DNA of 64,000 nt from Streptosporangium lutulentum (lineage in GTDB: Bacteria; Actinomycetota; Actinomycetes; Streptosporangiales; Streptosporangiaceae). The stretch's first letter is position 1. Each line of letters begins with the position of its first letter. Location of the stretch: the NCBI RefSeq assembly GCF_030811455.1, contig NZ_JAUSQU010000001.1:6014001-6078000 (forward strand), written 5' to 3'. The translations under genes and the position numbers were made by a program. Below are positions 22,893 to 30,815 of this stretch, in pieces. A model generated the notes under the pieces. The model saw only the letters and a list, made by a program, of their open reading frames with translations, had not been told where the DNA came from and made no database searches.

Positions 22893-23554
22893 CGATACGC
22901 GTCGTGGTCGCCGACGACCACGAGCTGGTACGCAGCGGCTTCGCCCTGATCCTCGACACCCAGCCGGACATCACGGTGGTGGCCGAGGCGGGCGACGGCG
23001 CCCAAGCCGTCGAGGCGGTGCGTGCCCACGCTCCTGACATCGCGCTGCTCGACATCCACATGCCCGTCATGGACGGCATCCAGGCCGCCAGGAAGATCTG
23101 CGCCGAGACGGACACCAGGGTCGTCATCCTGACCGTCTTCAACCAGGACGAGTACGTGTACCAGGCTCTGCACGCGGGTGCCAGCGGCTTCCTGCTGAAG
23201 GACGTGCGGCGCGACGATCTCGTCCACGCCGTACGAGTCGTCATGGCCGGGGAGTCGCTGCTCGCCCCCGTCGTGACCAGGAAGCTGATCGACGACCTCG
23301 TCCGCCGCAACGCCCGCCCGCCGATCGAGGTGCCCGGAATGGACGCGCTGACCGGCCGCGAGCGAGAGACCCTCGCCCTGCTCGGCCAGGGCCTGTCCAA
23401 CCCCGAGATCGCCGCGGCTCTGGTGGTCAGCGAGCACACCGTGAAGACGCACGTCAGCAACGTGCTGACCAAGCTCGGCCTGCGCGACCGGATCCAGGCG
23501 GTCATCTGCGCGTACGAGTCAGGCCTCATCCAGCCGGGCCGCTGGCGCCGTTGA
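22889..23554 (+). CDS. NarL/FixJ-family response regulator
   Basis: A 221-residue DNA-binding response regulator. The receiver domain (1-120) has the acidic pair DD near residue 9, phospho-acceptor Asp in LLDIHMP (near 54) and the conserved Lys in LLKD. The LuxR-type HTH (about 155-215) reads LTGRERETLALLGQGLSNPEIAAALVVSEHTVKTHVSNVL. GTG 22889 overlaps the TGA of the kinase gene (GTGA), fixing the start and the pairing. The likely output is the operon itself or cell-envelope genes; targets are unknown. Confidence 0.94.
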   Translation: MTIRVVVADDHELVRSGFALILDTQPDITVVAEAGDGAQAVEAVRAHAPDIALLDIHMPVMDGIQAARKICAETDTRVVILTVFNQDEYVYQALHAGASGFLLKDVRRDDLVHAVRVVMAGESLLAPVVTRKLIDDLVRRNARPPIEVPGMDALTGRERETLALLGQGLSNPEIAAALVVSEHTVKTHVSNVLTKLGLRDRIQAVICAYESGLIQPGRWRR

Positions 23555-23581
23555 CGGCGTCGGGCTCGGTGAACGCGAATC

Positions 23582-23610
23582 GGCCGGCCCCCCGTGAAAG
23601 GGAGCCGGCC
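23582..23610. terminator. Bidirectional terminator hairpin
   Basis: ggccggc (23582-23588) pairs with gccggcc (23604-23610), with further inner C/G pairing around gtgaaa. It sits in the 68-bp gap between the convergent response regulator and hydrolase genes. Confidence 0.55.
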
Positions 23611-23622
23611 ATGGAGGAACGA

Positions 23623-24417
23623 TCAGTCGACCGCGCGGGCCGCGGTCTCGATGAGCTGGGTGACCGTACCGGGCTTGGAGATCAGGACGGCGTGCGCACC
23701 TGAGACCTCGACCGTGTGGGACTTGGCGCGGGCGGTCATGAAGCGCTGGGCCTGCAGCGGGATGACCTGGTCGTCGCGGGGGATCAGCGCCCAGGACGGG
23801 ATGGTCTTCCAGGCGGGCGCGCCGGAGGGCTCGGTCAGCGCGCCGTAGGTGATCGGCCGCTGGGTGGCGGCGAGAAGCGCGCTGGTGGAGCGGGGCAGGT
23901 CGGCGGAGAAGATGTCGGCGAAGCCCTCGGTCTTGACGTAGACGTCGGCGTCACCGGAGGCCAGCGGAACGGTCTTGATCGTGTTGTCGCCGATCTTGCT
24001 GCCCGCGTACTTGGTGGACAGGTCGAAGACGGACTCGCCCTGGTCGGGGATGACGGCCGAGACGTACACGAGGGCCTTGACGTCGGGGTCGGCGCCCGCG
24101 GCGTTGGTCACGACCGAACCGCCGTACGAGTGGCCGACCAGGATGACGGGCCCGTCCACGGTGGCGAGCAGGCCCTTGAGGTAGGCGGCGTCGGAGGCCA
24201 GGCCGCGCAGCGGGTTGGCCGGGGCGAGCACCGGGTAGCCGTCCTTCCTGAGCCGGGTGATGACTCCGTTCCAGCCGGAGGCGTCGGCCCAGGCTCCGTG
24301 AACGAGGACGACGGTGGGCTTGGCGTTGTGCGCGGCGGTCGCGTTCGCGGGCTGCGCGGCCAGCGCTCCGGTCAGGACGACCAGTGCGGCGGCGAAGGCG
24401 GTCTTCAGGCGGGGCAT
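23623..24417 (-). CDS. Secreted alpha/beta hydrolase (HGAW type), paralogue 1
   Basis: A 264-residue alpha/beta-hydrolase with an N-terminal signal peptide (AAALVVLTGALAAQPANATA). It has the oxyanion motif VLVHGAWADASGW, the nucleophile elbow VGHSYGG (Ser), an acid region PRDDQVIP and the catalytic His in SGAHAVL. This small family (AB_hydrolase_6-like esterases) recurs at 25256 and 29823 with the same blocks, e.g. ATQRP. ATG 24417 has aagga 8 nt upstream. Upstream on the same strand lies a 36-codon frame and then a TCAG-N7-TGCGATGT motif. Substrate unknown; an export signal suggests acting on an external ester or lactone. Confidence 0.88.
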   Translation of the reverse strand: MPRLKTAFAAALVVLTGALAAQPANATAAHNAKPTVVLVHGAWADASGWNGVITRLRKDGYPVLAPANPLRGLASDAAYLKGLLATVDGPVILVGHSYGGSVVTNAAGADPDVKALVYVSAVIPDQGESVFDLSTKYAGSKIGDNTIKTVPLASGDADVYVKTEGFADIFSADLPRSTSALLAATQRPITYGALTEPSGAPAWKTIPSWALIPRDDQVIPLQAQRFMTARAKSHTVEVSGAHAVLISKPGTVTQLIETAARAVD

Positions 24418-24493
24418 CGCGGAATCCTTCTTGTTGTCATGACGGGGATGCGGGTGGTGCCGTCCCCCTCCGGGCGGCGCCATGAGGGGGCGG

Positions 24494-24604
24494 TCATTCG
24501 CGGAAGCCGAACAGGGCGGCGTCGACCTGGTCGGTGCGCGTCCGGCCGACGGCGTGCGGGCCGCTCGCGATGACCCCGTACCGCGGGTCTCGGATGTGGG
24601 GCAT
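24494..24604 (-). CDS. Small 36-residue leader-like ORF
   Basis: A 36-residue frame beginning MPHIRDPRYGVIASG and ending LFGFRE, with a good ribosome site (gaagga then acgac before ATG 24604). It lies 76 nt upstream of secreted hydrolase paralogue 1. The 19-bp TCAN-N7-TGYGATGT motif ends 65 nt before this ATG, the same distance as at other motif sites, which suggests this is the first translated frame of the transcript. No homology is recognised. It could be a regulatory leader peptide or a spurious frame. Confidence 0.45.
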   Translation of the reverse strand: MPHIRDPRYGVIASGPHAVGRTRTDQVDAALFGFRE

Positions 24605-24668
24605 GTCGTTCCTTCGCGTGCGTCGCCCGTTCGGACCTGACCCAATCTGCCGATCCGCGTGATCCTCG

Positions 24669-24687
24669 ACATCGCATGAATGCCTGA
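24669..24687 (-). promoter_or_regulatory. TCAN-N7-TGYGATGT motif, site 1
   Basis: Minus strand reads TCAG GCATTCA TGCGATGT. It lies 65 nt upstream of the 36-codon frame and hydrolase paralogue 1. Four further copies with the same 7-nt spacing occur in this island. Confidence 0.6.
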
Positions 24688-24837
24688 GATGGATCCCGCC
24701 GTCATGTCCGGGCCGCGTGCGATGCCGATGCCGCCCGCGGCGGAGCCGGCCGCCGCGCATGCCCGTCCTCGGCGCCCCGGGGAGCACCTGGGCACCAAGG
24801 GGCGACGTCCTGGCCGCTCAGCCGGATCTCCCGCAGG

Positions 24838-25164
24838 TCAGTCCCCGTCTTCGCATACCCGGACGGGCGCCCGTGCCGCGGTCTTCCGTTCGCGGGTGGA
24901 GCGGATGCGGCGGCGCTCGGTGGGGGTGGTGCCGCCCCACATGCCGTCCGGTTCGCCGGTTTCGACGGCCCAGGCCAGGCAGGGCAGGCGCACCGGGCAG
25001 GCCAGGCAGATCCGCCGGGCCAAGGCGCTGTGCTGGGCGGGCTGTTCGTCCCAGGTGAGCGGGAAGAACAGGTCGGGGTCGCTGTCCAGACAGGCCCCGC
25101 GGGCCGTCCAGCGCAGGTTCGGTCGGGAGTCGCTGAGATTGTCGTGCTGCCGGGCGATGTTCAT
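24838..25164 (-). CDS. WhiB-family Fe-S transcriptional regulator
   Basis: A 108-residue Wbl protein. Four cysteines, Cys25, Cys53, Cys56 and Cys62, follow the family pattern C-Xn-CxxC-x5-C and bind a [4Fe-4S] cluster. The tail has the GMWGG turn (74-78) and a basic TPTERRRIRSTRERK stretch for DNA binding. Wbl proteins usually work with sigma factor region 4 in redox, antibiotic or developmental control. I prefer ATG 25164 (aggtgg 5 nt upstream) over GTG 25173. It stands between two secreted hydrolase paralogues. The subtype cannot be fixed by eye. Confidence 0.93.
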   Translation of the reverse strand: MNIARQHDNLSDSRPNLRWTARGACLDSDPDLFFPLTWDEQPAQHSALARRICLACPVRLPCLAWAVETGEPDGMWGGTTPTERRRIRSTRERKTAARAPVRVCEDGD

Positions 25165-25207
25165 GGCCGCCACCTGACTGTTCGATGCTGATGGGTTTGA
25201 TGCGAGG

Positions 25208-25243
25208 GGACCGGCACGCCCGTGGCGACAGGCGTGCCGGTCC
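25208..25243 (-). terminator. Strong hairpin terminator after hydrolase paralogue 2
   Basis: A perfect 13-bp stem (ggaccggcacgcc, 25208-25220, with its complement at 25231-25243) with a 10-nt loop starts 13 nt after the hydrolase stop codon. No T-run, as is common in GC-rich actinomycetes. Confidence 0.75.
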
Positions 25244-25255
25244 TGCGCCGGGGTG

Positions 25256-26074
25256 TCAGCGGGTACGGCGGTCGGCTTCGACGATGGTGTCGGCGACGGT
25301 GACCGGGTGGCTGACCTGGACGGTGTGCGAGGAGTTCACCTCGACGACGTGAGCCCCGGCGCGCTTGGCCATCCACCGCTGCCCGGCGGGCGGGATGGCC
25401 TTGTCCTTGGTGCTGATGACGTCCCAGGCCGGGATCTTCTTCCACGCCGGGGTGCCCGAAGGACCGGCGTAGGCGGCCACGGCGAAGGGACGCTGGGTGG
25501 CGGCCATGCGGCGGGCCGTGGTGATGGGCAGGTCGGCCGCGAAGATCTTGGGGAAGCTGGACTGCTTGATGTACATGTCCACGCCCTTGCCCGCCGTGTC
25601 GGCGTACGGGCGCTGGTCCAGGGCGTCCGGGCCGATCAGGCTGCCCGGGTACTTCTTCGGGTCCAGCACGGTCTCGGTGCTCTCTCCCTTGTCCGGCAGG
25701 AGCGCCGCCACGTAGACCAGGGCCTTGACGTTGGCGGCGTCGCGGGCGGCGTTGGTGATCACGGTGCCGCCGTAGGAGTGGCCGACCAGGATCACCTCGC
25801 CGCGGATGCCCTTGACGATGCCCGCGATGTAGGCGGCGTCTCCCGACAGGCTGCGCAGCGGATTGGCCGCTGCGACCACCGGGTAGCCGCGTCGCTGCAA
25901 CTGGGTGACGACCCCGTCCCAGCTGCTGGTGTCGGCCCAGGCTCCGTGGACCAGCACCACCGTGGGCAGGCTGTGCGCGGCGGTGCCGGCCAGGGCGGGA
26001 GTGGCGGACATCGTGACGACGGCCAGGCCGAGTGCGACGGCGGCGCTCCGCGAAGCGGACGACAGATAAAGCAT
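25256..26074 (-). CDS. Secreted alpha/beta hydrolase (HGAW type), paralogue 2
   Basis: A 272-residue paralogue of the 23623 hydrolase. It has a signal peptide (AVALGLAVVTMSATPALAG), VLVHGAWADTSSW, VGHSYGGTVITNAA (nucleophile Ser), the ATQRPF block, and a C-terminal VNSSHTVQVSHP where the catalytic histidine follows SS. ATG 26074 has aaagg 8 nt upstream; an ATG 15 nt earlier is possible. A TCAA-N7-TGTGATGT motif lies 177 nt upstream. A strong hairpin directly follows the stop, so it is transcribed alone. Probably an exported esterase; substrate unknown. Confidence 0.88.
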   Translation of the reverse strand: MLYLSSASRSAAVALGLAVVTMSATPALAGTAAHSLPTVVLVHGAWADTSSWDGVVTQLQRRGYPVVAAANPLRSLSGDAAYIAGIVKGIRGEVILVGHSYGGTVITNAARDAANVKALVYVAALLPDKGESTETVLDPKKYPGSLIGPDALDQRPYADTAGKGVDMYIKQSSFPKIFAADLPITTARRMAATQRPFAVAAYAGPSGTPAWKKIPAWDVISTKDKAIPPAGQRWMAKRAGAHVVEVNSSHTVQVSHPVTVADTIVEADRRTR

Positions 26075-26250
26075 GACAAAGCCTTTCATTACGGGATAAA
26101 GCGGAGCCGGTGAGGGAACCGCCGGGCGACACGGCGTGGGCTGGTCCGATCCCCCGTGGCCGTACCTGCGCACGTCCGTGAGAGTGCTGCTTCGCCCGGC
26201 GGCTTCCCCAACCGGTGCGTGCTCCACCGTTCCAGCGGCGACGGCGGGAG

Positions 26251-26269
26251 ACATCACACGAAGACTTGA
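26251..26269 (-). promoter_or_regulatory. TCAN-N7-TGYGATGT motif, site 2
   Basis: Minus strand reads TCAA GTCTTCG TGTGATGT, upstream of hydrolase paralogue 2. It points away from site 3, 98 bp to the right. Confidence 0.55.
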
Positions 26270-26366
26270 GATCGCGGCACCGGCTCGCGGCTCGCGACCG
26301 GATCCGCCCGACCGGACGGTCCTCTCCCCGACTACCGGCTGACCTGCCAGGTCTTCCCGTGGCATG

Positions 26367-26385
26367 TCACGTATCCGTGTGATGT
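26367..26385 (+). promoter_or_regulatory. TCAN-N7-TGYGATGT motif, site 3
   Basis: Plus strand reads TCAC GTATCCG TGTGATGT and ends 64 bp before the first codon of a decayed alpha/beta hydrolase gene. Confidence 0.6.
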
Positions 26386-26449
26386 CGGCCGATCCCGTCA
26401 GGCGTTTGCTGGGTTCACCGACCGGCGCCGCTCTCATCTGGAGGCCACG

Positions 26450-26780
26450 ATTACTCCCGTCCGCCATCTCACCGGAGACGTCAACGGCTTGACCGCCCTC
26501 TACCGCGAAACGGGCCCGAAGGACGGGCCCACGATCGTGCCGCACGGTCTCCCGGGCGGCTCCCCCCTGTTCCGGAACCCGGCCCCGGCCGGCCCGGAGA
26601 ACACGCTTCCGTACTCGGACCGGGCGCCGGGCGCCCGCCGCGGCCCTCGACCGGCTCACCGGAGATCGTCTCCGGGGCGCGACGCCACCGCCGCGTGGGC
26701 GGCCGCCACCGCGGACCACGGTACCGACCACGGTCTGCCACGGGCGCGATCGAAGGACCCGGAAAGCGACCGTGATCACA
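26450..26780 (+). pseudogene. Decayed alpha/beta hydrolase gene
   Basis: After a good ribosome site (ggagg) the frame starts ATT ACT CCC GTC CGC rather than ATG, and reads TPVRHLTGDVNGLTALYRE then KDGPTIVPHGLPGGSPLFRN. This is clearly the N-terminus of a REAGP-type alpha/beta hydrolase (normally VLLHGFP...MFR). Homology then breaks off. A C-terminal trace (TTVPTTVCHGRD) is visible in another frame around 26710, implying internal deletion and frameshift. The promoter motif upstream is intact. ATT could in principle be a rare start, but the missing core argues against a working enzyme. Confidence 0.6.
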
Positions 26781-26835
26781 GTGGCATCGCCGGATGCCGG
26801 GCGCGAGTGGAGTCGAGACCGTGACCATGAACCTG
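26601..26835 (+). repeat. ~234-bp duplication, copy A
   Basis: About nine-tenths identical by eye to the reverse complement of 42780-43013. The copy covers the end of the decayed hydrolase, the region just upstream of the sigma-factor gene and its first three codons (ATG AAC CTG). Similarity stops right after those codons. Confidence 0.8.
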
Positions 26836-27603
26836 TTGGAGTCGCTCACAGACGACATGACGCGGACCCGTCCGACGGTCTCCGCGTCCGATGACCGGTT
26901 GGCCGACGAGCTGGACGCGGCCGCCTCGGTGTTCGTCACCACCCGGCCCCGGCTCTTCGCGATCGCGCGCCGAGTCCTCGACGACGTGGGCGAGGCCGAG
27001 GACGTGGTGCAGGAGACGTGGCTCCGGTGGGAACGCGCCGACCGCTCGGTCGTCGTCAGTCCGCCCGCGTTCCTTGCGATGACCACCACCAGGCTCGCCA
27101 TCAACGTCACCCACTCCGCCCGGAAACGTCGCGAGACGTCCGCCGGACCCTGGCTGCCCGAAACGGTGGACCACGGTGTCAGCCCCGAGACAGTGGCCGA
27201 ACGACATGAGGCGGTCGACGCGGCGGTCCGGCTGCTGCTGGAGAAACTGTCGCCCGCCGAACGGGCGGCGTATCTCCTCCGCAAAGCGTTCGACTACCCC
27301 TACCGGCGCATCTCCGACGTCCTTCACCTGAGTGCCGACCACACCCGGCAACTCGTACGGCGCGCCCACGAACACATCGCCACCGGGCGGCGTCAGCCGG
27401 TGGACGCCACCGCGCATCGCCACCTCGTGCGGACGTTCCTCGCCGCGGCGCAGAGCGGCGACCTCGCCGAACTGGAAGAACTTCTCGCCGCCGACGTGTC
27501 CGCCGGGTCCGGCGACGGCGACTCGAGGATGAGGTCCGCGTCGAGTCGCCGTCATCGGACCGCTGACCGGTCACATCACCGACGGATTCCACGGAGCCGA
27601 TGA
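26827..27603 (+). CDS. ECF41/SigJ-like sigma factor with shortened C-terminal domain
   Basis: A 258-residue ECF sigma factor that would direct RNA polymerase to stress promoters. Region 2 (about 30-105) has RPRLFAIARRVLDDVGEAEDVVQETWLRW. Region 4 (about 125-185) has LLEKLSPAERAAYLLRKAFDYPYRRISDVLHLS. ECF41 members carry a fused SnoaL-like C-terminal domain of about 100 residues that controls activity. Here it starts normally (HRHLVRTFLAAAQSGDLAELEELLAADV) but breaks into a short Ser/Arg/His tail, so most of the domain is lost. I chose ATG 26827, at the boundary of the duplicated upstream segment; there is no clear ribosome site. The gene may be active without its inhibitor domain, or dead. 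Confidence 0.85.
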   Translation: MNLLESLTDDMTRTRPTVSASDDRLADELDAAASVFVTTRPRLFAIARRVLDDVGEAEDVVQETWLRWERADRSVVVSPPAFLAMTTTRLAINVTHSARKRRETSAGPWLPETVDHGVSPETVAERHEAVDAAVRLLLEKLSPAERAAYLLRKAFDYPYRRISDVLHLSADHTRQLVRRAHEHIATGRRQPVDATAHRHLVRTFLAAAQSGDLAELEELLAADVSAGSGDGDSRMRSASSRRHRTADRSHHRRIPRSR

Positions 27604-27633
27604 GGCTGAGCGAGCCGGAGCCCCTGGCCGGCG

Positions 27634-28011
27634 TCAGCCGGTCCAGGCGACGGTCAGGACGGCGGCGAGGGCCCGCTCGACCGTGTTGTACACGGGCAGG
27701 AGCGCGTGAATCCGGACGATCTCCAGCAGACGGGCGGGGATGCCGCGAACCCCCGCCAGCCGTACGCCCGCGTCGTCGGCGGCGGCCTGCCGCGCGCTGG
27801 ATATCAGGACCCGCAGACCGGAGCAGTCCAGGAACGACAGCTCGGTCAGGTCGAAGACCAGATGGTCGCCGGGCCGGCGGACGCGGTCGATGTAGGCGGC
27901 CAGCCGGCCGCCGGTGGCGAGGTCGAGCTCACCGCCGACCGTGATCAGGCTCGTGCCGGGAAGATGCCGATGACTCAGCGTCAGCGACGCGGCGGAGGAT
28001 CTCACGGTCAT
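27634..28011 (-). CDS. STAS-domain anti-sigma-factor antagonist
   Basis: A 125-residue SpoIIAA/RsbV-like protein. The core VFDLTELSFLDCSGLRVLISS holds the phosphorylatable serine (near residue 63) after DC. Such proteins bind a kinase/anti-sigma partner and release a sigma factor when unphosphorylated. Its ATG overlaps the TGA of the universal stress gene (ATGA), so both come from one message and are translationally coupled. The anti-sigma partner is not in this window. It converges on the ECF sigma gene, 30 bp apart. Confidence 0.92.
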   Translation of the reverse strand: MTVRSSAASLTLSHRHLPGTSLITVGGELDLATGGRLAAYIDRVRRPGDHLVFDLTELSFLDCSGLRVLISSARQAAADDAGVRLAGVRGIPARLLEIVRIHALLPVYNTVERALAAVLTVAWTG

Positions 28012-28826
28012 CGGCGGAGGTTGAGGATCGCCACGGGGCAGGTCGCCCGGTGTAGCGCCGTCTGGCTGACCGAGCCGTCCACCAGAGCACCGATCTCGTG
28101 ACGGTGGTGGGAGCCGACCACGAGCAGCGACGCCTGGGCCGTGGCGTGGACAAGCGTCTTGCCGGGACGACCGGTGAGGTTCTCCTGAACGACCGTGACC
28201 CCGGGGAAGCGCTCCTTCCAGAGGGCCAGGGAGCGTGCGGGCAGGGTTGGGCGCCTCGGGCCGGTCGACCCCTTGGTGCTGACGTGTGCGAGGGTCAGGG
28301 CGTTCGCGTCGCGGGCGGCGTGGGCGAACGTGAAGGCGATCAGAGCCTCGTTGTCACCGTGGTCGTCGACACCCACCACGACCGGGCCGTGGGGCGTGGC
28401 GGAACCGCGTACGACGACCACCGGGCAGGCGGACTCGGTGGCGAGTTCGGCGCCGACCGATTCCAGCAGCAGACCGCTGATTCTGCCGAGTCCCCGGCTG
28501 CCCACGACAAGCAGTTCCGCCTGGCGAGAACGTCGCAGCAGGGCGGGCACGGGTGCGCCTTCCGGCATGCCGACGCTCACGTCGAGGCCGGGTGCGACCG
28601 TGTGCGCACGATCCAGCGCGATGGCCAGGATCCGTTCGGCGGCGTGCCGGAGGCCGCCTTCGGGTGGTGCTCCCGGGGCCGGTCCGAGCGGGACCCCCAG
28701 CTGCGGCCATAAGAAGCCGTGGACGATCTGCAACGGCCGGCGCCGGCGTACGGCCTCGCCTGCCGCCCACTCCACGGCTCGCAGACTTGTCTCGGAGTCG
28801 TCCACGCCCACGGTCACGGTGTTCAT
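28008..28826 (-). CDS. Tandem universal stress protein (UspA x2)
   Basis: A 272-residue cytoplasmic protein with two Usp domains: residues 1-140 (TVTVGVDDSETSLRAVEWA, then LLVVGSRGLGRISGLLLESVG) and 145-272 (VVVGVDDHGDNEALIAFTF, then LLVVGSHHRHEIGALVDGSVS). The first GxxG...S/T-type ATP loop is intact; the second is GSHHRHE-type, so ATP binding there may be altered. ATG 28826 is preceded by aaagga. It is upstream in a two-gene operon with the STAS protein. The role is general stress or dormancy survival by family. Confidence 0.92.
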   Translation of the reverse strand: MNTVTVGVDDSETSLRAVEWAAGEAVRRRRPLQIVHGFLWPQLGVPLGPAPGAPPEGGLRHAAERILAIALDRAHTVAPGLDVSVGMPEGAPVPALLRRSRQAELLVVGSRGLGRISGLLLESVGAELATESACPVVVVRGSATPHGPVVVGVDDHGDNEALIAFTFAHAARDANALTLAHVSTKGSTGPRRPTLPARSLALWKERFPGVTVVQENLTGRPGKTLVHATAQASLLVVGSHHRHEIGALVDGSVSQTALHRATCPVAILNLRR

Positions 28827-29080
28827 CGTCGTCGTCCTTTCAGGGGAGACCGCCGGTGCGCCGTCGGGCACCGTGCGGCTTGTCATGTGCTTCGGATCCG
28901 CGAGGAGGACTTCGCTCCTCGGCTGCTTCGTCTCATCGCGAGGCGCGGGCCGCCCCGAGCCGGCCCGCGCCCATCACCCGGCCCGCCGCCTCACCCGTCG
29001 GACGGGCGACGGGTAGCGGGCCGTCAGACGGTCATCGGCCCTGAGCCGCGGCGGGTGCGGGCCACCGGGCGCCCGCCGGA

Positions 29081-29815
29081 TCAGTCGCCTTCGCGGCGCC
29101 GCCAGTGCTCTTCGAGGAGGGCGGCGACCCGCGCGGGCCGCTGCAACACCGTCCAGTGGTTGCAGTCGAGCTTGATCACGTGTTCCGCCCGGATGGCCCG
29201 GCCCAGCTCGCCGGCGAACTCGACCGGGCAGGCAGGGTCGCGTGAGCCCCAGAACACGAGGCCGGGCGCGATCATCTTCGCCAGCCCGGGTTCCCACTCC
29301 TCCCCCATCCGCACCGCGGAGCGATAGAGCCTGAGAACGCTGTCCCTCATCAGCGCGTCCACGTGCCGCACCATCTCCCTGGCCAGGCCGGCGGGCACCT
29401 CGAAGCCGGTGATCAGATCGCCCGCGAAGCCGTCCTGCGTCAGCCCGGCCATGAAACGGTCCCCCTCGACCGGGTCCTGCCAGATCCTGGCCAGCGGATG
29501 CCACACGTACCGGGCGCTGATCGGGCCGTTGCCGCCGGCCCAGGTGCGCACCAGGTCGGGACGCAGGGACGCGACCCGGGCGGTGAGGATGCAGCCCCAG
29601 TCGTGGCCGACCAGATCGACCGGCTCGCCGACCTCCTCCAGACGGCTGATCAGCCAGTCCGCGTACTCCTCCTTGGTGCTGCCGAAGCCGTCCGGCCGTG
29701 GAGCCCCGAACCCCGGAAGGTCCCAGGCCTCCACGTCCGTACGGGTCAGGTGCTCGCGAACGCCCGCCCAGACGCGGTGGGTGTCGGGAACGCCGTGAAT
29801 GAGGATCGCAGGCAC
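29081..29815 (-). CDS. Alpha/beta hydrolase, haloalkane dehalogenase/epoxide hydrolase-like
   Basis: A 244-residue cytoplasmic alpha/beta hydrolase with an aspartate nucleophile: VGHDWGCILTAR. It also has the HGVPDTHRVW oxyanion loop, WDLPGFG, an acid in SRDPACP and a catalytic His in CNHWTVLQ. An Asp nucleophile is the mark of epoxide hydrolases, haloalkane and fluoroacetate dehalogenases, so esterase activity is unlikely. It starts 7 nt after the stop of the next upstream hydrolase, showing an operon. Which reaction it performs cannot be decided by eye. Confidence 0.87.
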   Translation of the reverse strand: MPAILIHGVPDTHRVWAGVREHLTRTDVEAWDLPGFGAPRPDGFGSTKEEYADWLISRLEEVGEPVDLVGHDWGCILTARVASLRPDLVRTWAGGNGPISARYVWHPLARIWQDPVEGDRFMAGLTQDGFAGDLITGFEVPAGLAREMVRHVDALMRDSVLRLYRSAVRMGEEWEPGLAKMIAPGLVFWGSRDPACPVEFAGELGRAIRAEHVIKLDCNHWTVLQRPARVAALLEEHWRRREGD

Positions 29816-29822
29816 GGGGGCG

Positions 29823-30542
29823 TCACTTCTGTGCGTGGTCGACGGCGTCGAGAACGGCGGCGGCCACGGCGTCGGGCTGGGACGCCGCGATCGCGTGCGA
29901 GGCGCCCGCGATCTCGCGGGTCTTGCGCGAGGAGGCCCGTTCGGCCATGAACCGCAACGCCGCGGCCGGGATGTTGGCGTCGGCGTCGCCGAAGACGAAC
30001 CAGGACGGCGTGGTGCGCCAGCCCGCCTCGCTCACCGCCAGTTCGTCGCTCAGGGCCCGCTCGGTCACCGGCCGCTGGGTCGCCGCCATCAGCGCGGCCT
30101 CGCCGGCGTCGAGGTCGGCGCAGAACTGCTGGTGGAACCTGTCCTCGGCGATGCGGAACTCGTTGCCGCCGGAGGCGACCGGGTAGGCGACCAGCGCGCC
30201 GCCGAGGGTGCTGCCCTCGAACTTGCCGGACAGCAGCAGCGCGCTCTCGCCGGGTTCGGGGGCGAAGGCGGCGACGTAGACCAGGCCGCGGACGGCCGGG
30301 TTGCCGGCCGCCGCCTGGGTGATCACTATGCCGCCGTAGGAATGGCCGACCAGGATGACCGGCCTGCCGATGCCGGCGATCACGTCGCGCAGGTAGGCGG
30401 CGTCGCCCTCGACGCTGCGCAGCGGGTTCGCCACGGCGACGACGGAGAGCCGGTTGCTGTGCAGACGCTGGATGACGCGGTTCCAGCTGGCCGATTCGGC
30501 GAAGGCGCCGTGGACCAGGACGATGACGGGCTGCTCGCTCAT
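29823..30542 (-). CDS. Alpha/beta hydrolase (HGAF type), cytoplasmic paralogue 3
   Basis: A 239-residue relative of the two secreted hydrolases at 23623 and 25256 but without a signal peptide. It has VLVHGAFAESASW, VANPLRS, VGHSYGGIVITQAA (nucleophile Ser), the ATQRPV block, an acid in FGDADANIP and His in AGASHAIAASQP. ATG 30542 has aaagg 8 nt upstream. It leads a two-gene operon with the Asp-nucleophile hydrolase. A TGTCACA-N17-GGTC element (30592-30619) resembling ECF41 promoters lies upstream. Confidence 0.9.
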   Translation of the reverse strand: MSEQPVIVLVHGAFAESASWNRVIQRLHSNRLSVVAVANPLRSVEGDAAYLRDVIAGIGRPVILVGHSYGGIVITQAAAGNPAVRGLVYVAAFAPEPGESALLLSGKFEGSTLGGALVAYPVASGGNEFRIAEDRFHQQFCADLDAGEAALMAATQRPVTERALSDELAVSEAGWRTTPSWFVFGDADANIPAAALRFMAERASSRKTREIAGASHAIAASQPDAVAAAVLDAVDHAQK

Positions 30543-30591
30543 GAGTGTGCCTTTCCGGTGCTCGAACGGTTGTGATGGCTTCGCCCACTTG

Positions 30592-30619
30592 GACCGGGTA
30601 GCCACCCCGATCTGTGACA
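30592..30619 (-). promoter_or_regulatory. ECF41-like promoter candidate
   Basis: Minus strand TGTCACA (30619-30613), 17 nt, then GGTC (30595-30592), about 50 nt before the hydrolase start. The known ECF41 consensus is TGTCACA-N16-CGTC. Confidence 0.4.
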
Positions 30620-30815
30620 ACTTCGGCCGGACGTATCCGGTGAAGCGGTCACCGGGAACGGTGACGACGCCCATCCGTGCCCGCGGCCGGCTGTACGGCG
30701 ACGCGTCCGGCAAGGCGAGGACGACAAGGCGAGGACGGCCGATCGCGGACTCGTCAGGCTCCTGACCTGACGGCGGCCGGGTGGGGGCGCGACGAGAGCC
30801 CCGGTCAGCCCTCGC

